A stretch of DNA of 64,000 bases from Oscillospiraceae bacterium (GTDB lineage Bacteria; Bacillota; Clostridia; Oscillospirales; Ruminococcaceae): contig SVMX01000004.1 in NCBI GenBank assembly GCA_015067175.1, positions 157,603 through 221,602 on the forward strand, read 5' to 3'. The position numbers and the translations under genes were made by a program. Position 1 is the stretch's first letter; each line of letters begins with the position of its first letter. The notes beneath the pieces were generated by a model. The model saw only the letters and a list, made by a program, of their open reading frames with translations. It made no database searches and was not told the origin of the DNA. Shown here piece by piece: positions 17,280 through 26,250 of the stretch.

Positions 17280-17312
17280 GACCCGCTTCTGATATTATGT
17301 CAGAAGCGGGTC
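17280..17312. terminator. Terminator after the peptide gene
   Basis: A perfect 13-bp stem (GACCCGCTTCTGA/TCAGAAGCGGGTC), seven-base loop and following GTTTTTT. A CTTTT tract on the other strand also suits the convergent 17334 gene. Confidence 0.9.
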
Positions 17313-17333
17313 ATGTTTTTTCAGAAATCTCGC

Positions 17334-18095
17334 TCAATCCCAACAGCGTTTGCAGGCAATATGCCCCGCCTCCAGCGCTTCGTCAAGCGACATTTCGGTG
17401 AAAGATTTCATTCCCGAGCAATTTGATTTGCTGTGATATTTTCCTGTGGAGCTTACATATACCGTAACGCCCTCATATTCCACAACAAGCTGAGAGGAAG
17501 CGCTTGTCGCGGGCGTTTGAACTGCGGTAGTCTGCGCAGTAGTTGATGTAGTCTGGACAGGAGGCTTTGACGTTTCAGACGAAGCTTCGTTCTGTGAGTG
17601 TTCAGGTTCAGATACTGTGCCAGCATTTTTATCTGAGGAGCTTACAGCAGGCTCCGTGCGCTCGGTCTTGCTCTCGCTTTTATAGGTCTGTGCTATCTCT
17701 TTTTCCGCGCCTGCGACAATGCAATCCTCAAGCGTAAACACATCATCGCTCACTGCGACAAGAACACCACTGACCGAAAGCTTCTCTCCGACGGAATATT
17801 TTCCGCTGAGCGGCGCGATTATAGTAACATCGGGATCATCAAACTCAAATATATACTTCCCGTCAGCACATGATGAAATGGGCGCTGAAAACTCTATCGA
17901 AATGCCGTCTGACGGTGCGAACAGCTCACCTGTTTTTGACGCATTTTCTCTCGCACCTGTATTCTCGTAAGCCGCGCTGACATTCATCTCCGCCGACATA
18001 TTCGCCGCATTAACAACTGCCACGGCATATACCGCCGCCATAGCTGTGCCGCAAGCAATGAATTTAGCCTTTCTTTTACCGAGCATAGCTGACAC
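17334..18095 (-). CDS. Exported protein with C-terminal YHSKSNCSGM/CKRC motif domain
   Basis: A 253-residue protein with a signal or anchor at residues 8-30. Residues about 60-125 look like an OB-type beta segment (YSVGEKLSVSGVLVAVSDD), 135-205 are a Ser/Thr/Gln-rich linker, and the C-terminus is a compact domain YVSSTGKYHSKSNCSGMKS ... GHIACKRCWD. The His-Cys-Cys-Cys arrangement suggests a small metal-binding fold found at the ends of many secreted Clostridia proteins. Its function is not known to me. It is monocistronic. Confidence 0.7.
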   Translation of the reverse strand: MSAMLGKRKAKFIACGTAMAAVYAVAVVNAANMSAEMNVSAAYENTGARENASKTGELFAPSDGISIEFSAPISSCADGKYIFEFDDPDVTIIAPLSGKYSVGEKLSVSGVLVAVSDDVFTLEDCIVAGAEKEIAQTYKSESKTERTEPAVSSSDKNAGTVSEPEHSQNEASSETSKPPVQTTSTTAQTTAVQTPATSASSQLVVEYEGVTVYVSSTGKYHSKSNCSGMKSFTEMSLDEALEAGHIACKRCWD

Positions 18096-18167
18096 TCCCT
18101 CAAGTCATTCTACACTCATTATAATACAGATATCAAACAATGTCAATCTTTGTCGAAATATGCAGAA

Positions 18168-20000
18168 TTATGCATAGATATCGGTGCAGTATTTCTTAGC
18201 CTGTACATTCCACATTTCGGCATAAGTGCCGTTATTTTTAAGCAGTTCGCTGTGCGTTCCGCTTTCAGCAATACTGCCGTTTTCAAGGAGTATTATGCGG
18301 TCAGCGTCCTTTGTAGTGGAAAGGCGGTGCGAAATAAGTATGACCGCCTGATTTTCCGCATTTTTAAGCATACTCTTGTTCAGCCTGTACTCAGCGATCG
18401 GGTCAAGAGCAGAGCTTGGCTCATCGAGTATTGCAATAGGCATATCGCGCATAAACATTCGTGCGATCGCCGCTTTCTGCCCCTCGCCGCCCGAAAGCAT
18501 GGTTCCGTTCTCGGAAAACTCCTTGGTAAGCTCGGTGTCGATACCGTTTTCGAGAGTTTTAAGCTTAGCGCCAAAGTCCGCTCTTTTCAGAGCCTCAACT
18601 ATCTTGCCGCTGTCATTTTCCGAAACAAAATCTGTCTTTACGTTTTCCGCAAGCGTAGCGCCGTATATCTGGAAATCCTGAAATACTGTACCTATCTTCT
18701 CACGGTACGCCTTTGTGTTAAGCTTTCGTATATCCACACCGCCGAAAAGTATCTCGCCCTCGGTCACGTCATAAAGGCGCATGATAAGCTTTATCAGCGT
18801 GGACTTTCCTGCGCCGTTTTCGCCGACAAGAGCAAGCTTCTCGCCCTTTCGTATAGTCATGCTTACGTTTTTAAGCACATATTTTTCATTATCCTTATAC
18901 TTAAAGCTTACATTTCTGAGTTCGAGCGTGCAGTCGTTTTCGGGAACAGACACCTCTCCCTCACAGCCCTCTATGTTTATTTCATAATTCATAAAGCGGC
19001 GGAATTTTTCGGCATACTGTCCAACATTCTGAAAATCCACAAGAGCATAGTTCATCTGGTCAAGATGGCTCTTTATACCGTTTGTTGCGTTTTTAAGAGA
19101 AGCGACCTCACCGAGCTGAATGGATTTCTTTTCAATAGCAAGATACGCAAGGTACACAGGTACGGCATAGAATTGGCACAATGTAAATACGGTTATCCAG
19201 TTAATGAGGGTCGGCACGATTATTTTAAGAGAGTAGCCAAGCGCCATCTTGCGCTCCTCCGCGATAGCCTCATCGTATTGCTCCATAAGCGCCTCTTCAA
19301 TGCCCGTCAGCTTTATCTCCTTTGCGTATTCGGGCTGGTAAAACACGCGCTTTGAATAGTCTGCTTTTCTCCCGATACGCTGCTTTTCAAGATTGTATTC
19401 ATACTCTAGCTTTGTTATCATAAATCTTGTAATGATGTTGACGATAAATCCAACCACGGGGAAAACTATCACAACAGGATTTATCGTGACAATCATAGTT
19501 CCCGCAACAAGCATTGACACGATATTTGCGGCAATGCTGCCTATGCTCATTATGGCTTTTTTGCACATCTCCTCAGACTGTGACGCAGCGATAACGAAAT
19601 CATCATAATACTCAGGGATATCGTAACACTTTAGATCCATCAGCTGTGCTTTTGTCATAAGCTCACGCTGGACTTTGCCCTCAAAACCTATCATCTTCGT
19701 CCAGAAATAATTTTCAAGAACACGGAAGATGACCATTCGCACAATGTGCAGCACAAACATCACCGCAAGCACATTCACAACGCTGAGAATGTCGGCGGTC
19801 GTGGTGAAAATGTCGATGATCTGCATGAGCAAAAAGGTGTCGATAAACGCACCTAAACCCATGAAAACACAGCGGCTCACGATATACGATAAAGGCAGCT
19901 TTTTATCATGACGGAATGCATATTTCACAACATAGAGAACGTTGGAAATAAGACGCTTCATTTTTATTTTATCTTTTTTCTTTTCTTTTTTTACGCTCAT
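18168..20000 (-). CDS. ABC exporter half-transporter (permease-ATPase), second gene of pair
   Basis: A 610-residue fusion of an exporter membrane domain (about residues 20-320, six predicted segments) and an ATPase with Walker A GENGAGKSTLIKL, signature MLSGGEGQKAAIARMF, Walker B PIAILDEPSSALDP and switch His in LISHRLST. Signature LSGGEGQ rather than LSGGQ is as in its partner (LSGGEAQ). The start is fixed by an ATGA overlap with the upstream gene and an AGAGGAGGTG ribosome site. The two genes likely form a heterodimer. The exported substrate is not evident. Confidence 0.88.
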   Translation of the reverse strand: MSVKKEKKKDKIKMKRLISNVLYVVKYAFRHDKKLPLSYIVSRCVFMGLGAFIDTFLLMQIIDIFTTTADILSVVNVLAVMFVLHIVRMVIFRVLENYFWTKMIGFEGKVQRELMTKAQLMDLKCYDIPEYYDDFVIAASQSEEMCKKAIMSIGSIAANIVSMLVAGTMIVTINPVVIVFPVVGFIVNIITRFMITKLEYEYNLEKQRIGRKADYSKRVFYQPEYAKEIKLTGIEEALMEQYDEAIAEERKMALGYSLKIIVPTLINWITVFTLCQFYAVPVYLAYLAIEKKSIQLGEVASLKNATNGIKSHLDQMNYALVDFQNVGQYAEKFRRFMNYEINIEGCEGEVSVPENDCTLELRNVSFKYKDNEKYVLKNVSMTIRKGEKLALVGENGAGKSTLIKLIMRLYDVTEGEILFGGVDIRKLNTKAYREKIGTVFQDFQIYGATLAENVKTDFVSENDSGKIVEALKRADFGAKLKTLENGIDTELTKEFSENGTMLSGGEGQKAAIARMFMRDMPIAILDEPSSALDPIAEYRLNKSMLKNAENQAVILISHRLSTTKDADRIILLENGSIAESGTHSELLKNNGTYAEMWNVQAKKYCTDIYA

Positions 20001-21799
20001 GCCGTCACCTCCTCTGCAAGATAATTCTGAGCCTGCAGCTTCCACATCTCCGCGTATTTTCCGTTCAGCGCCATAAGCTCGGAATGTGTTCCCTGCTCTA
20101 TCACCGTACCATGCTCAAACATATAGATACGGTCTGCGTCGCGGGTCGCGGAAAGACGGTGAGAAATGAATATCACCGTTTCACCGTCCGTTGCGGTGAT
20201 CATATTTTTGTACATATTATATTCCGCGATAGGGTCAAGCGCAGAGCTTGGCTCATCGAGAATAACTATATCAGGCTTGCGCGCGAAAACTCTCGCAATG
20301 GCGATTTTCTGAGCCTCGCCGCCCGAAAGCCCCATTCCGTTTTCGTCAAACTCCTTGGTGACCATTGTATCAATGCCATTTTCAAGGCTGTCAAGCTTAT
20401 CGCCGAACTGTGCTTTTCTGAGGGCGTCCTCAACAAGTCTGCGCTCCTCGTCATTCTTAGGCTTGCGCATAAGAACGTTGTGTGACAGCGGAAGCGCAAA
20501 CACCTGCAGATCCTGAAAGACTGTACCGAAACGACGATGCAAAGATTTCGGCTCATATTTTGAGATATCCTCGCCGCTTATCTTCATTTCGCCGACAGTA
20601 GGCTCGTAAAGCCCCATGAGCAGCTTTACAAGGGTAGTCTTTCCTGCGCCGTTGTGACCGACAATAGCGATCTTCTCGCCTTTTCTGATGCTGATATTCA
20701 CATCATGGAGAGTAGGCTTGTCAGCGCCCTCATAAGTGAAGCTCATATCCTTTATTTCGATATCGGAAAGATTTTTCGCCTTGATAAGCTCATCTGCATT
20801 CGTCTTTGGCTTATAGGATAAAAACTCACGCAGATTAGTTACAAATGCGCTCTCCTTTGCAAGCGCAACGATAAGCTCCACTGCGTCGGAGGTGCGCCAC
20901 GACAGCGTTGAAAGTGCAGGAATCATCGCAACATAAGCCGCGGTCTGCACTTCGCCCTCATTCAGCACAAATGCTATGTAGAGATACGGCAGAATCGTAG
21001 AAAGAATATTGTATAATATCCACTTTAATGGCTCGATAACGCACAGCTTTCTGCGAATTTTTCTTGTACGCTCCTCCATTTCTTCATAAGCCTTTTCGTG
21101 ACGGGACAAAAGCAGCTTTCCTATACCGAAAAGACGCAATTCACCTGCGTATTTCTTCTCATAGAACACGCGCTTTGCATAGCCGCCGATTCGTCCGTCG
21201 CGAGTATTGGACATATCAAGGGAATAGTAAAGGTCGCCCTCTTTCTTGCCAAACAGCATTGAAATCGCAACCATCGGTACGATAAACAGCAGCAGCCAAG
21301 GGTCTACATCTGCGACTATAATAGTAGCCGCAATCACCGAGGCGATTCCCGCAACAAGGTATGCAGAGAAATAAAGAATATTGTTTCCTCTCCACTGACA
21401 TTCGTTCAGCGCACGGGTGTATTTATCATAAAAATCTGGGCGCTCAAACTCAGCGTATTCCATCGAGATGGATTTGCGTATAACGCGCTTGTAAAAATCC
21501 TGATACATCTTCGGCAAAAATTGCTTCTCGCAAAGCTGATGTATCGCCGCTGTGATATGTATTCCGATATGACCGATACACATTGCCCCAACAAATGAAG
21601 CAAGCGCCGTAAACGGCGTTTTATTTTCTATCGCCACATATATCCACTCTGTCAGATATACCGAAAATAACGTCCAGAACACGTTCTCGTTAAATTCCTT
21701 TATGAACGTGTATATGACGTAGCCCTTGCTTCCACGCCACAATATCTTCAGCATATACATTACATTTGACAGCGCGGAGGTCTTTTTCTTTTGTTCCAT
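19997..21799 (-). CDS. ABC exporter half-transporter (permease-ATPase), first gene of pair
   Basis: A 600-residue half-transporter with an N-terminal membrane domain and an ATPase containing GHNGAGKTTLVKLLMG, GLSGGEAQKIAIARVFA, IVILDEPSSALDP and FISHRLSATRDADR. The domain order and the ATGA coupling to the next gene indicate a heterodimeric exporter of the kind used for lipids, peptides or drugs. The second of two close ATGs (21799) is preferred, seven bases after the GGAAG site. Transcription starts from the consensus promoter at 21884-21912. Confidence 0.88.
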   Translation of the reverse strand: MEQKKKTSALSNVMYMLKILWRGSKGYVIYTFIKEFNENVFWTLFSVYLTEWIYVAIENKTPFTALASFVGAMCIGHIGIHITAAIHQLCEKQFLPKMYQDFYKRVIRKSISMEYAEFERPDFYDKYTRALNECQWRGNNILYFSAYLVAGIASVIAATIIVADVDPWLLLFIVPMVAISMLFGKKEGDLYYSLDMSNTRDGRIGGYAKRVFYEKKYAGELRLFGIGKLLLSRHEKAYEEMEERTRKIRRKLCVIEPLKWILYNILSTILPYLYIAFVLNEGEVQTAAYVAMIPALSTLSWRTSDAVELIVALAKESAFVTNLREFLSYKPKTNADELIKAKNLSDIEIKDMSFTYEGADKPTLHDVNISIRKGEKIAIVGHNGAGKTTLVKLLMGLYEPTVGEMKISGEDISKYEPKSLHRRFGTVFQDLQVFALPLSHNVLMRKPKNDEERRLVEDALRKAQFGDKLDSLENGIDTMVTKEFDENGMGLSGGEAQKIAIARVFARKPDIVILDEPSSALDPIAEYNMYKNMITATDGETVIFISHRLSATRDADRIYMFEHGTVIEQGTHSELMALNGKYAEMWKLQAQNYLAEEVTA

Positions 21800-21883
21800 A
21801 AGCATCTTCCTTTCTCTAAGTTTAAGCGCTGTTTTCTCTTTATTTTCAGCGCTTGAAAACAATCGTTTTACATCATGTGATTT

Positions 21884-21912
21884 ATTATACTACTTCACCC
21901 TTGATTTGTCAA
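21884..21912 (-). promoter_or_regulatory. Promoter of the ABC exporter operon
   Basis: On the minus strand, consensus TTGACA (21912-21907), 17 bp, TATAAT (21889-21884). Confidence 0.9.
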
Positions 21913-21968
21913 GTGCTTTTTATATCAGCACAGCAAGAGAAATTAAAACATATCCCGTAATATACAAA

Positions 21969-22012
21969 AACGCCGCACAACGTTCCATGATTTCAGAAAG
22001 ATGTGCGGCGTT
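21969..22012 (-). terminator. Terminator of the MIF-like gene
   Basis: The 11-bp stem AACGCCGCACA/TGTGCGGCGTT has a long loop of 22 bases and, on the minus strand, is followed by TTTTG. Confidence 0.75.
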
Positions 22013-22033
22013 ATCATTTACAAAAACCGAGTA

Positions 22034-22375
22034 TCAGAAATTTCTGCCGTTCCAGCCCCAGTCGTCTGTAGCGGAATACTTGACATATATCTTGTCTGCG
22101 GGAATACCCAGCACCTCGCCGTAAATGCGGCATATCTCACCTGTAAGCTTGCTGTAGGACGAGGACGAAGCTCCGCCGAAAAGGCTTACTTCAACAAAAG
22201 CGATCTTTTCGCTCTTTTCGCCCTTAAAATACATAGAACAATTCTGCTCAAATCCCAGCATAAGCCAGCCCTCGCTCTTGCCGACAAGGGCGATAGCCTC
22301 GCCGAGTGCGGATTTGATGGCAGTTTCCTGCTCGGGTGTGATGGAAGCGGAATACTTTGTGTTGATATATGGCAT
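22034..22375 (-). CDS. MIF/tautomerase-superfamily protein
   Basis: A 113-residue protein resembling macrophage migration inhibitory factor and phenylpyruvate tautomerases. Pro2, the catalytic base after Met removal, is present (MPYINTKYSASITPEQ), as is the pattern of alternating strands and helices with a C-terminal VKYSATDDWGWNGRNF. Such proteins are trimers that tautomerise keto-enol substrates in vitro; the bacterial role is unclear. It lies 16 bases after the symporter gene and is the end of that unit. Confidence 0.82.
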   Translation of the reverse strand: MPYINTKYSASITPEQETAIKSALGEAIALVGKSEGWLMLGFEQNCSMYFKGEKSEKIAFVEVSLFGGASSSSYSKLTGEICRIYGEVLGIPADKIYVKYSATDDWGWNGRNF

Positions 22376-22391
22376 GATGTTATCCTCCTGT

Positions 22392-23813
22392 TTATTGATA
22401 TTTTTCTATAGTTTTACGTTTGTCATAGGCTCGCGTTTCTGCCGCGACAACTCCCGACAGAGCGATAAGCGCTATGATGTTCGGGATAGCCATAAGGCCG
22501 TTGAAGATATTCGCAATAGTCCATACCGCAGAAACCGTCATGTAAGGGCCAATTGCAACCGCCGCGATATATACCCAGCGGAATATTTTTGTTACGATAG
22601 GTTTTGAACCTGCAAGATAAGCAAGGCAACGCTCGGAATAGTAATTCCAGCCAAGTATTGTAGTGAACGCAAAGAACACAAGACATATCATCAGTATGAA
22701 CGCAGGCACTTCAGACGGCAGGAACGAAAGTCCGTTCTGGAATGCGTGAGTAGTTACCTCAACGCCCTCAAGACCAAGCTCGGGTGCGTAGCTTCCGCCG
22801 ATTACTATAGCAAGTCCAGTCATGGTGCAGATGACGATGGTATCAATAAATGTACCCGTCATCGTGACCATACCCTGACGCACTGCATCGTTTGTCTTTG
22901 CGGCAGCCGACGCGATAGGCGCAGAGCCGAGTCCTGCCTCGTTTGAGAAGATACCGCGGGAAATACCGCTCTTCATTGCGATAAGTATTCCCACAACGCC
23001 GCCTGCGACCTCGTTTATCTCAAAGCTGAACGCGCTTTCCACAACTGCGCATACAGCAGCAGGTATCTCTGTTACATTTGCAACAAGTATAACCATAACG
23101 CACAGCACATAGATTATCGCCATAAAAGGCACGACTACCTGCGAAATGGAGGAGATGCGCTTGATTCCGCCGATTATTACCAGCGCCGCGCAAATCGTAA
23201 CGATAGCGCCTGTGATTATTGTGGTGAGCGTATATTCCGCACCGAAAAGCTGTACCGTGCAGGATTTCGTAGGATCAAAAAAGTTATTTGCTGCAGAAGT
23301 GATTCCGTTTATCTGCGTAAATGTGCCAATTCCGAACAATCCCACGCACACACCAAGCGCCGCAAAAAGCTTCGCCATCCATTTCCAGCGCTTGCCCATG
23401 CCATTCTCTATGTAGTAGAACGGACCGCCAAGCTTGTTGCCGCTTGAATCGGTAACGCGGTATTTTATCGCTAAAAATCCCTCGGCGTATTTTGTCGCCA
23501 TGCCGAACAGCGCCGCGACCTCCATCCAGAACAGCGCGCCGGGACCGCCTATGCATATTGCGGTCGCAACTCCGACGATGTTGCCTGTTCCGATTGTCGC
23601 AGAAAGCGCTGTACACAGCGCCGCAAAGCTGCTGACGTCACCGTCGCCGTCTGCCTCGTTCATTACCATGTAGCGAAGAGATGTGCCAAGCCGCCTTATT
23701 TGCAGACAGCGCGTGCGCACCGTAAGCCAGATTCCGCAGCCGAGTATCAGCACGATAAGCGGTATGCCCCACACCGCGTCGTCTATCGTAGATAATATCT
23801 GTTCAAATGTCAT
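22392..23813 (-). CDS. Alanine/glycine:cation symporter (AGCS family)
   Basis: A 473-residue polytopic membrane protein with about ten segments. The family hallmark is visible in SALSATIGTGNIVGVATAIC and GGPGALFWMEVAALFGMATKYAE, with MKSGISRGIFSNEAGLGSAP further on. It takes up small neutral amino acids with Na+ (or H+). It sits between a lipoprotein gene upstream and the MIF-like gene downstream at short spacing, likely one transcript. Confidence 0.93.
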   Translation of the reverse strand: MTFEQILSTIDDAVWGIPLIVLILGCGIWLTVRTRCLQIRRLGTSLRYMVMNEADGDGDVSSFAALCTALSATIGTGNIVGVATAICIGGPGALFWMEVAALFGMATKYAEGFLAIKYRVTDSSGNKLGGPFYYIENGMGKRWKWMAKLFAALGVCVGLFGIGTFTQINGITSAANNFFDPTKSCTVQLFGAEYTLTTIITGAIVTICAALVIIGGIKRISSISQVVVPFMAIIYVLCVMVILVANVTEIPAAVCAVVESAFSFEINEVAGGVVGILIAMKSGISRGIFSNEAGLGSAPIASAAAKTNDAVRQGMVTMTGTFIDTIVICTMTGLAIVIGGSYAPELGLEGVEVTTHAFQNGLSFLPSEVPAFILMICLVFFAFTTILGWNYYSERCLAYLAGSKPIVTKIFRWVYIAAVAIGPYMTVSAVWTIANIFNGLMAIPNIIALIALSGVVAAETRAYDKRKTIEKYQ

Positions 23814-23828
23814 CTATATCTCCCTTTT

Positions 23829-24488
23829 TTATTGCTGTTTTGATTCAAGCACCAGAAGCTTGCACATCACGCACTCTTCGCCGTTAAAGCTGCACTCTAA
23901 CGCTACAGCTTCCTTTGTGCTTCCTGTTTCTACTCTGTAGGCGGTGTAGTCCGCAGGATTTATGTAAGAGTAGAAGTTTTCATACGCGCCGCTGTCTATC
24001 TCGCTTTGCGCCATAGAGCACAGCTTTTCCACGCTCATAAGCTCTCCGTCATACTGCACCAGCGTGAGCTTCTTGTACTCCCCCGACATCTCCTCTATAA
24101 AACAATATCCGGCATACGCCGAAAGGTACTCGGAATAGCTGCTGTCAGAGCGCACGCCGCGATAAAAAGACACCTTTTCGCTAGGCTCGCCAAAGCCCGT
24201 TGTGAGGTACACCTTGGTTTTGCCGCTCTCGTCCTCTGTTGTCATAACATTCGCAAGCAGTATCTTTGAGGGATTTTCCGCATCAAAACCAAAGATGCTT
24301 TCAAGCACCGCGTAACGGTCTCCCAAAGCGCTTTTAAGCTGCTCGTTCTCTACGGTAATATCCGCTGTGATGCCGTCAACTGTCACAGCCTGAAGTCCTG
24401 CGTCAGGCTCTATCATTGAGTTCGCCGAACACGCTGTACATATCACCGCAAGCGCCGCCGCGCAGACGATACGCAATATATTTTTCAT
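23829..24488 (-). CDS. Putative lipoprotein, unknown
   Basis: A 219-residue protein with a lipoprotein signal (MKNILRIVCAAALAVICTAC, lipobox ICTAC at residues 16-20). The mature part contains VTVDGITADITVENEQLKSALG and a Tyr/Ser-rich middle; no catalytic motif is seen. It overlaps ung by four bases upstream and is 15 bases from the symporter downstream. Family not recognised. Confidence 0.72.
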   Translation of the reverse strand: MKNILRIVCAAALAVICTACSANSMIEPDAGLQAVTVDGITADITVENEQLKSALGDRYAVLESIFGFDAENPSKILLANVMTTEDESGKTKVYLTTGFGEPSEKVSFYRGVRSDSSYSEYLSAYAGYCFIEEMSGEYKKLTLVQYDGELMSVEKLCSMAQSEIDSGAYENFYSYINPADYTAYRVETGSTKEAVALECSFNGEECVMCKLLVLESKQQ

Positions 24489-25153
24489 GTTAGCCTCCAG
24501 TCAATAGGCTGTATACCATTCTTCACAAGAAATTCATTTGCTTTTGAGAAATGCCTGCACCCGAAAAATCCGTTGTACGCTGACAGCGGACTGGGGTGAG
24601 CACACTGCAAGATGAGATGTGCGCGGTTGGTGATAAGCTTTGCCTTTGCGCGCGCGTTTCCACCCCACAGAATAAAAACTATCGGCTGTGTGCGCTCATT
24701 CAGCAGCTCAATAACACGGTCGGTAAGTATCTCCCAGCCCTGTCCGCGGTGGCTGTTAGCCTGACCCTCGCGCACTGTAAGCGCCGTGTTTAACAGCAGC
24801 ACTCCGCTTTTCGCCCAAGCAGTAAGCTCGCCGTGAGATGGCGGCTGTATGCCAAGGTCAGCGTTAAGCTCCTTGAATATATTCTGAAGCGATGGCGGCG
24901 GCTGAACTCCTTTTTTCACTGAAAAGCAAAGCCCATGTGCCTGACCCATACCGTGATAGGGGTCTTGCCCCAGAATTACCGCCTTGACATCGCTGTACGA
25001 AGTATAACGCAATGCATTAAAGATATCATTCATCGGCGGAAATATATTGCGGCTGCTGTATTCAGCTTTCAGAAATTCACGCAAACGCAGATAGTATTCT
25101 TTATTGAACTCATCAGCGAGCAGCGTGTCCCATTCGTTGCCTATATGTACCAT
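24485..25153 (-). CDS. ung: Uracil-DNA glycosylase, family 1
   Basis: A 222-residue repair enzyme that excises uracil from DNA. The catalytic water-activating motif GQDPYHGMGQAHGLCFSV, the LLLNTALTVREGQANSHRG block and the minor-groove Leu loop AHPSPLSAYNGFFGCRHF are all intact. Normal length. The start ATG lies just after the flavin reductase stop, and the stop overlaps the lipoprotein ATG (ATGA), so the genes are coupled. Confidence 0.96.
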   Translation of the reverse strand: MVHIGNEWDTLLADEFNKEYYLRLREFLKAEYSSRNIFPPMNDIFNALRYTSYSDVKAVILGQDPYHGMGQAHGLCFSVKKGVQPPPSLQNIFKELNADLGIQPPSHGELTAWAKSGVLLLNTALTVREGQANSHRGQGWEILTDRVIELLNERTQPIVFILWGGNARAKAKLITNRAHLILQCAHPSPLSAYNGFFGCRHFSKANEFLVKNGIQPIDWRLT

Positions 25154-25157
25154 GATA

Positions 25158-25754
25158 TCACTTCTTCTTTTTCTTGTAGTGAGGATTTTTCGCCCTTTTC
25201 GGCTTTACAGAAAAACCGAAGCTGCCGATCTTCTTGCCGAGCGCAAAATAAGTACCGTGCGCGTAAGCCATAAGGCCTGCTTTCTCAATCATAAGTCTGC
25301 CCTTTTCGTCGATAAGGTGCTCCGCGATGTTTACCGAAACTATCTCCGCAATAAACATATCGTGGCTGCCCTGAGGAAGCACGTCCGTCACCTTGCATTC
25401 AAGCGAGATGGGGCACTGCTCTATCTGCGGCGCAGAAACAATGTTGCTTTTCTGAGCGGTAAGGCGCTGCTTTGCAAGCTTATCCTCATGCTTTCCCGAC
25501 TTTATGCCGCAGTAATCTACCTGCCTTACAAAGCCCGAGGGCATCATATTTATAACAAATTCGCCGCTGTTCTTGATAATATCATAGCTGTTGCGGCTGG
25601 GTCTTACAGAAATATAAGTCTTAGGCGGATCGGAATTGATTATTCCCGTCCACGCGATAGTGATAGCCGCAGGCTTTTCAACAGTGCCGCAGCTTACCAG
25701 CACAGCAGGCACGGGAGCAAGCAGCGTACCGCCTTTCCATTGTACTTTTTCCAT
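25158..25754 (-). CDS. Flavin reductase-like, FMN-binding split-barrel protein
   Basis: A 198-residue protein of the flavoredoxin/flavin reductase group. Typical features are PVPAVLVSCGTVEKPAAITIAWTG near the N-terminus, TYISVRPSRNSYDIIKNSGEFVINM as FMN-binding segment, and a Lys-rich tail. Probably transfers electrons between NAD(P)H and flavin or acts with a partner oxygenase or redox protein; partner unknown. It has its own consensus-type promoter at 25797-25825 and leads into ung. Confidence 0.87.
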   Translation of the reverse strand: MEKVQWKGGTLLAPVPAVLVSCGTVEKPAAITIAWTGIINSDPPKTYISVRPSRNSYDIIKNSGEFVINMMPSGFVRQVDYCGIKSGKHEDKLAKQRLTAQKSNIVSAPQIEQCPISLECKVTDVLPQGSHDMFIAEIVSVNIAEHLIDEKGRLMIEKAGLMAYAHGTYFALGKKIGSFGFSVKPKRAKNPHYKKKKK

Positions 25755-25796
25755 TGTCGTTCCTTTCCTATATCTTTTTTCAAAAAATACTTTTCT

Positions 25797-25825
25797 ATTA
25801 TATCACTTTTGGTAGCATTATGCAA
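25797..25825 (-). promoter_or_regulatory. Promoter of the flavin reductase-ung unit
   Basis: On the minus strand, TTGCAT (25825-25820), 17 bp, TATAAT (25802-25797) preceded by TGA (extended -10). Confidence 0.8.
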
Positions 25826-25827
25826 CC

Positions 25828-26250
25828 TCAAGCAAACGAAAGCTTATATATCACTGCGTCATCATCGCCGTAATAGCCCTTGCGTACCGATATCTTTTCA
25901 TAGCCGAGGCTTTCATACAGCGCCGCCGCTGCCGAATTTCTGCTTCTAACCTCCAGAAAGCAGCAGACTGCGCCGCGCTCGCGCATTTTTTCGTGAAGCG
26001 CTGTCAGAAGCTCATTTCCTATATGCTGTCTGCGGTATTCGGGAAGCACGCCTATCTGATACAGCTCCGCTTCGTCTGCAACTATCTTGCCAAGCGCAAA
26101 GCCCACGATACTGCCGCCGCGTTCTGCCGTAACAACGGCGCACAAGGGGTTGTTTACCTCCTCCAGCAGCATCTCTTTCGTCCAGCTTCCGTGAAAGCAC
26201 TGCTGCTCAACCTCGTTAAGCTGCTGCTCTTCTTTACCACTCAGCTTCAT
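25828..26250 (-). CDS. rimI: RimI-like ribosomal protein alanine N-acetyltransferase
   Basis: A 140-residue GNAT acetyltransferase. The acetyl-CoA pyrophosphate loop motif is IGVLPEYRRQHIGNELL, followed by FLEVRSRNSAAAALYESLGYEKISVRKGYYG, the arrangement typical of RimI. The start MKLSGKEEQQ is internal to a longer frame but fits family length. It overlaps the upstream DUF3592-like gene by 17 bases. The substrate (S18 in E. coli) is inferred from the family. Confidence 0.82.
   Translation of the reverse strand: MKLSGKEEQQLNEVEQQCFHGSWTKEMLLEEVNNPLCAVVTAERGGSIVGFALGKIVADEAELYQIGVLPEYRRQHIGNELLTALHEKMRERGAVCCFLEVRSRNSAAAALYESLGYEKISVRKGYYGDDDAVIYKLSFA

Noticed and set aside
18150..19355. 401-codon plus-strand frame
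   Set aside because: It lies antisense within the ABC exporter gene, whose motifs are intact; a shadow of codon bias.
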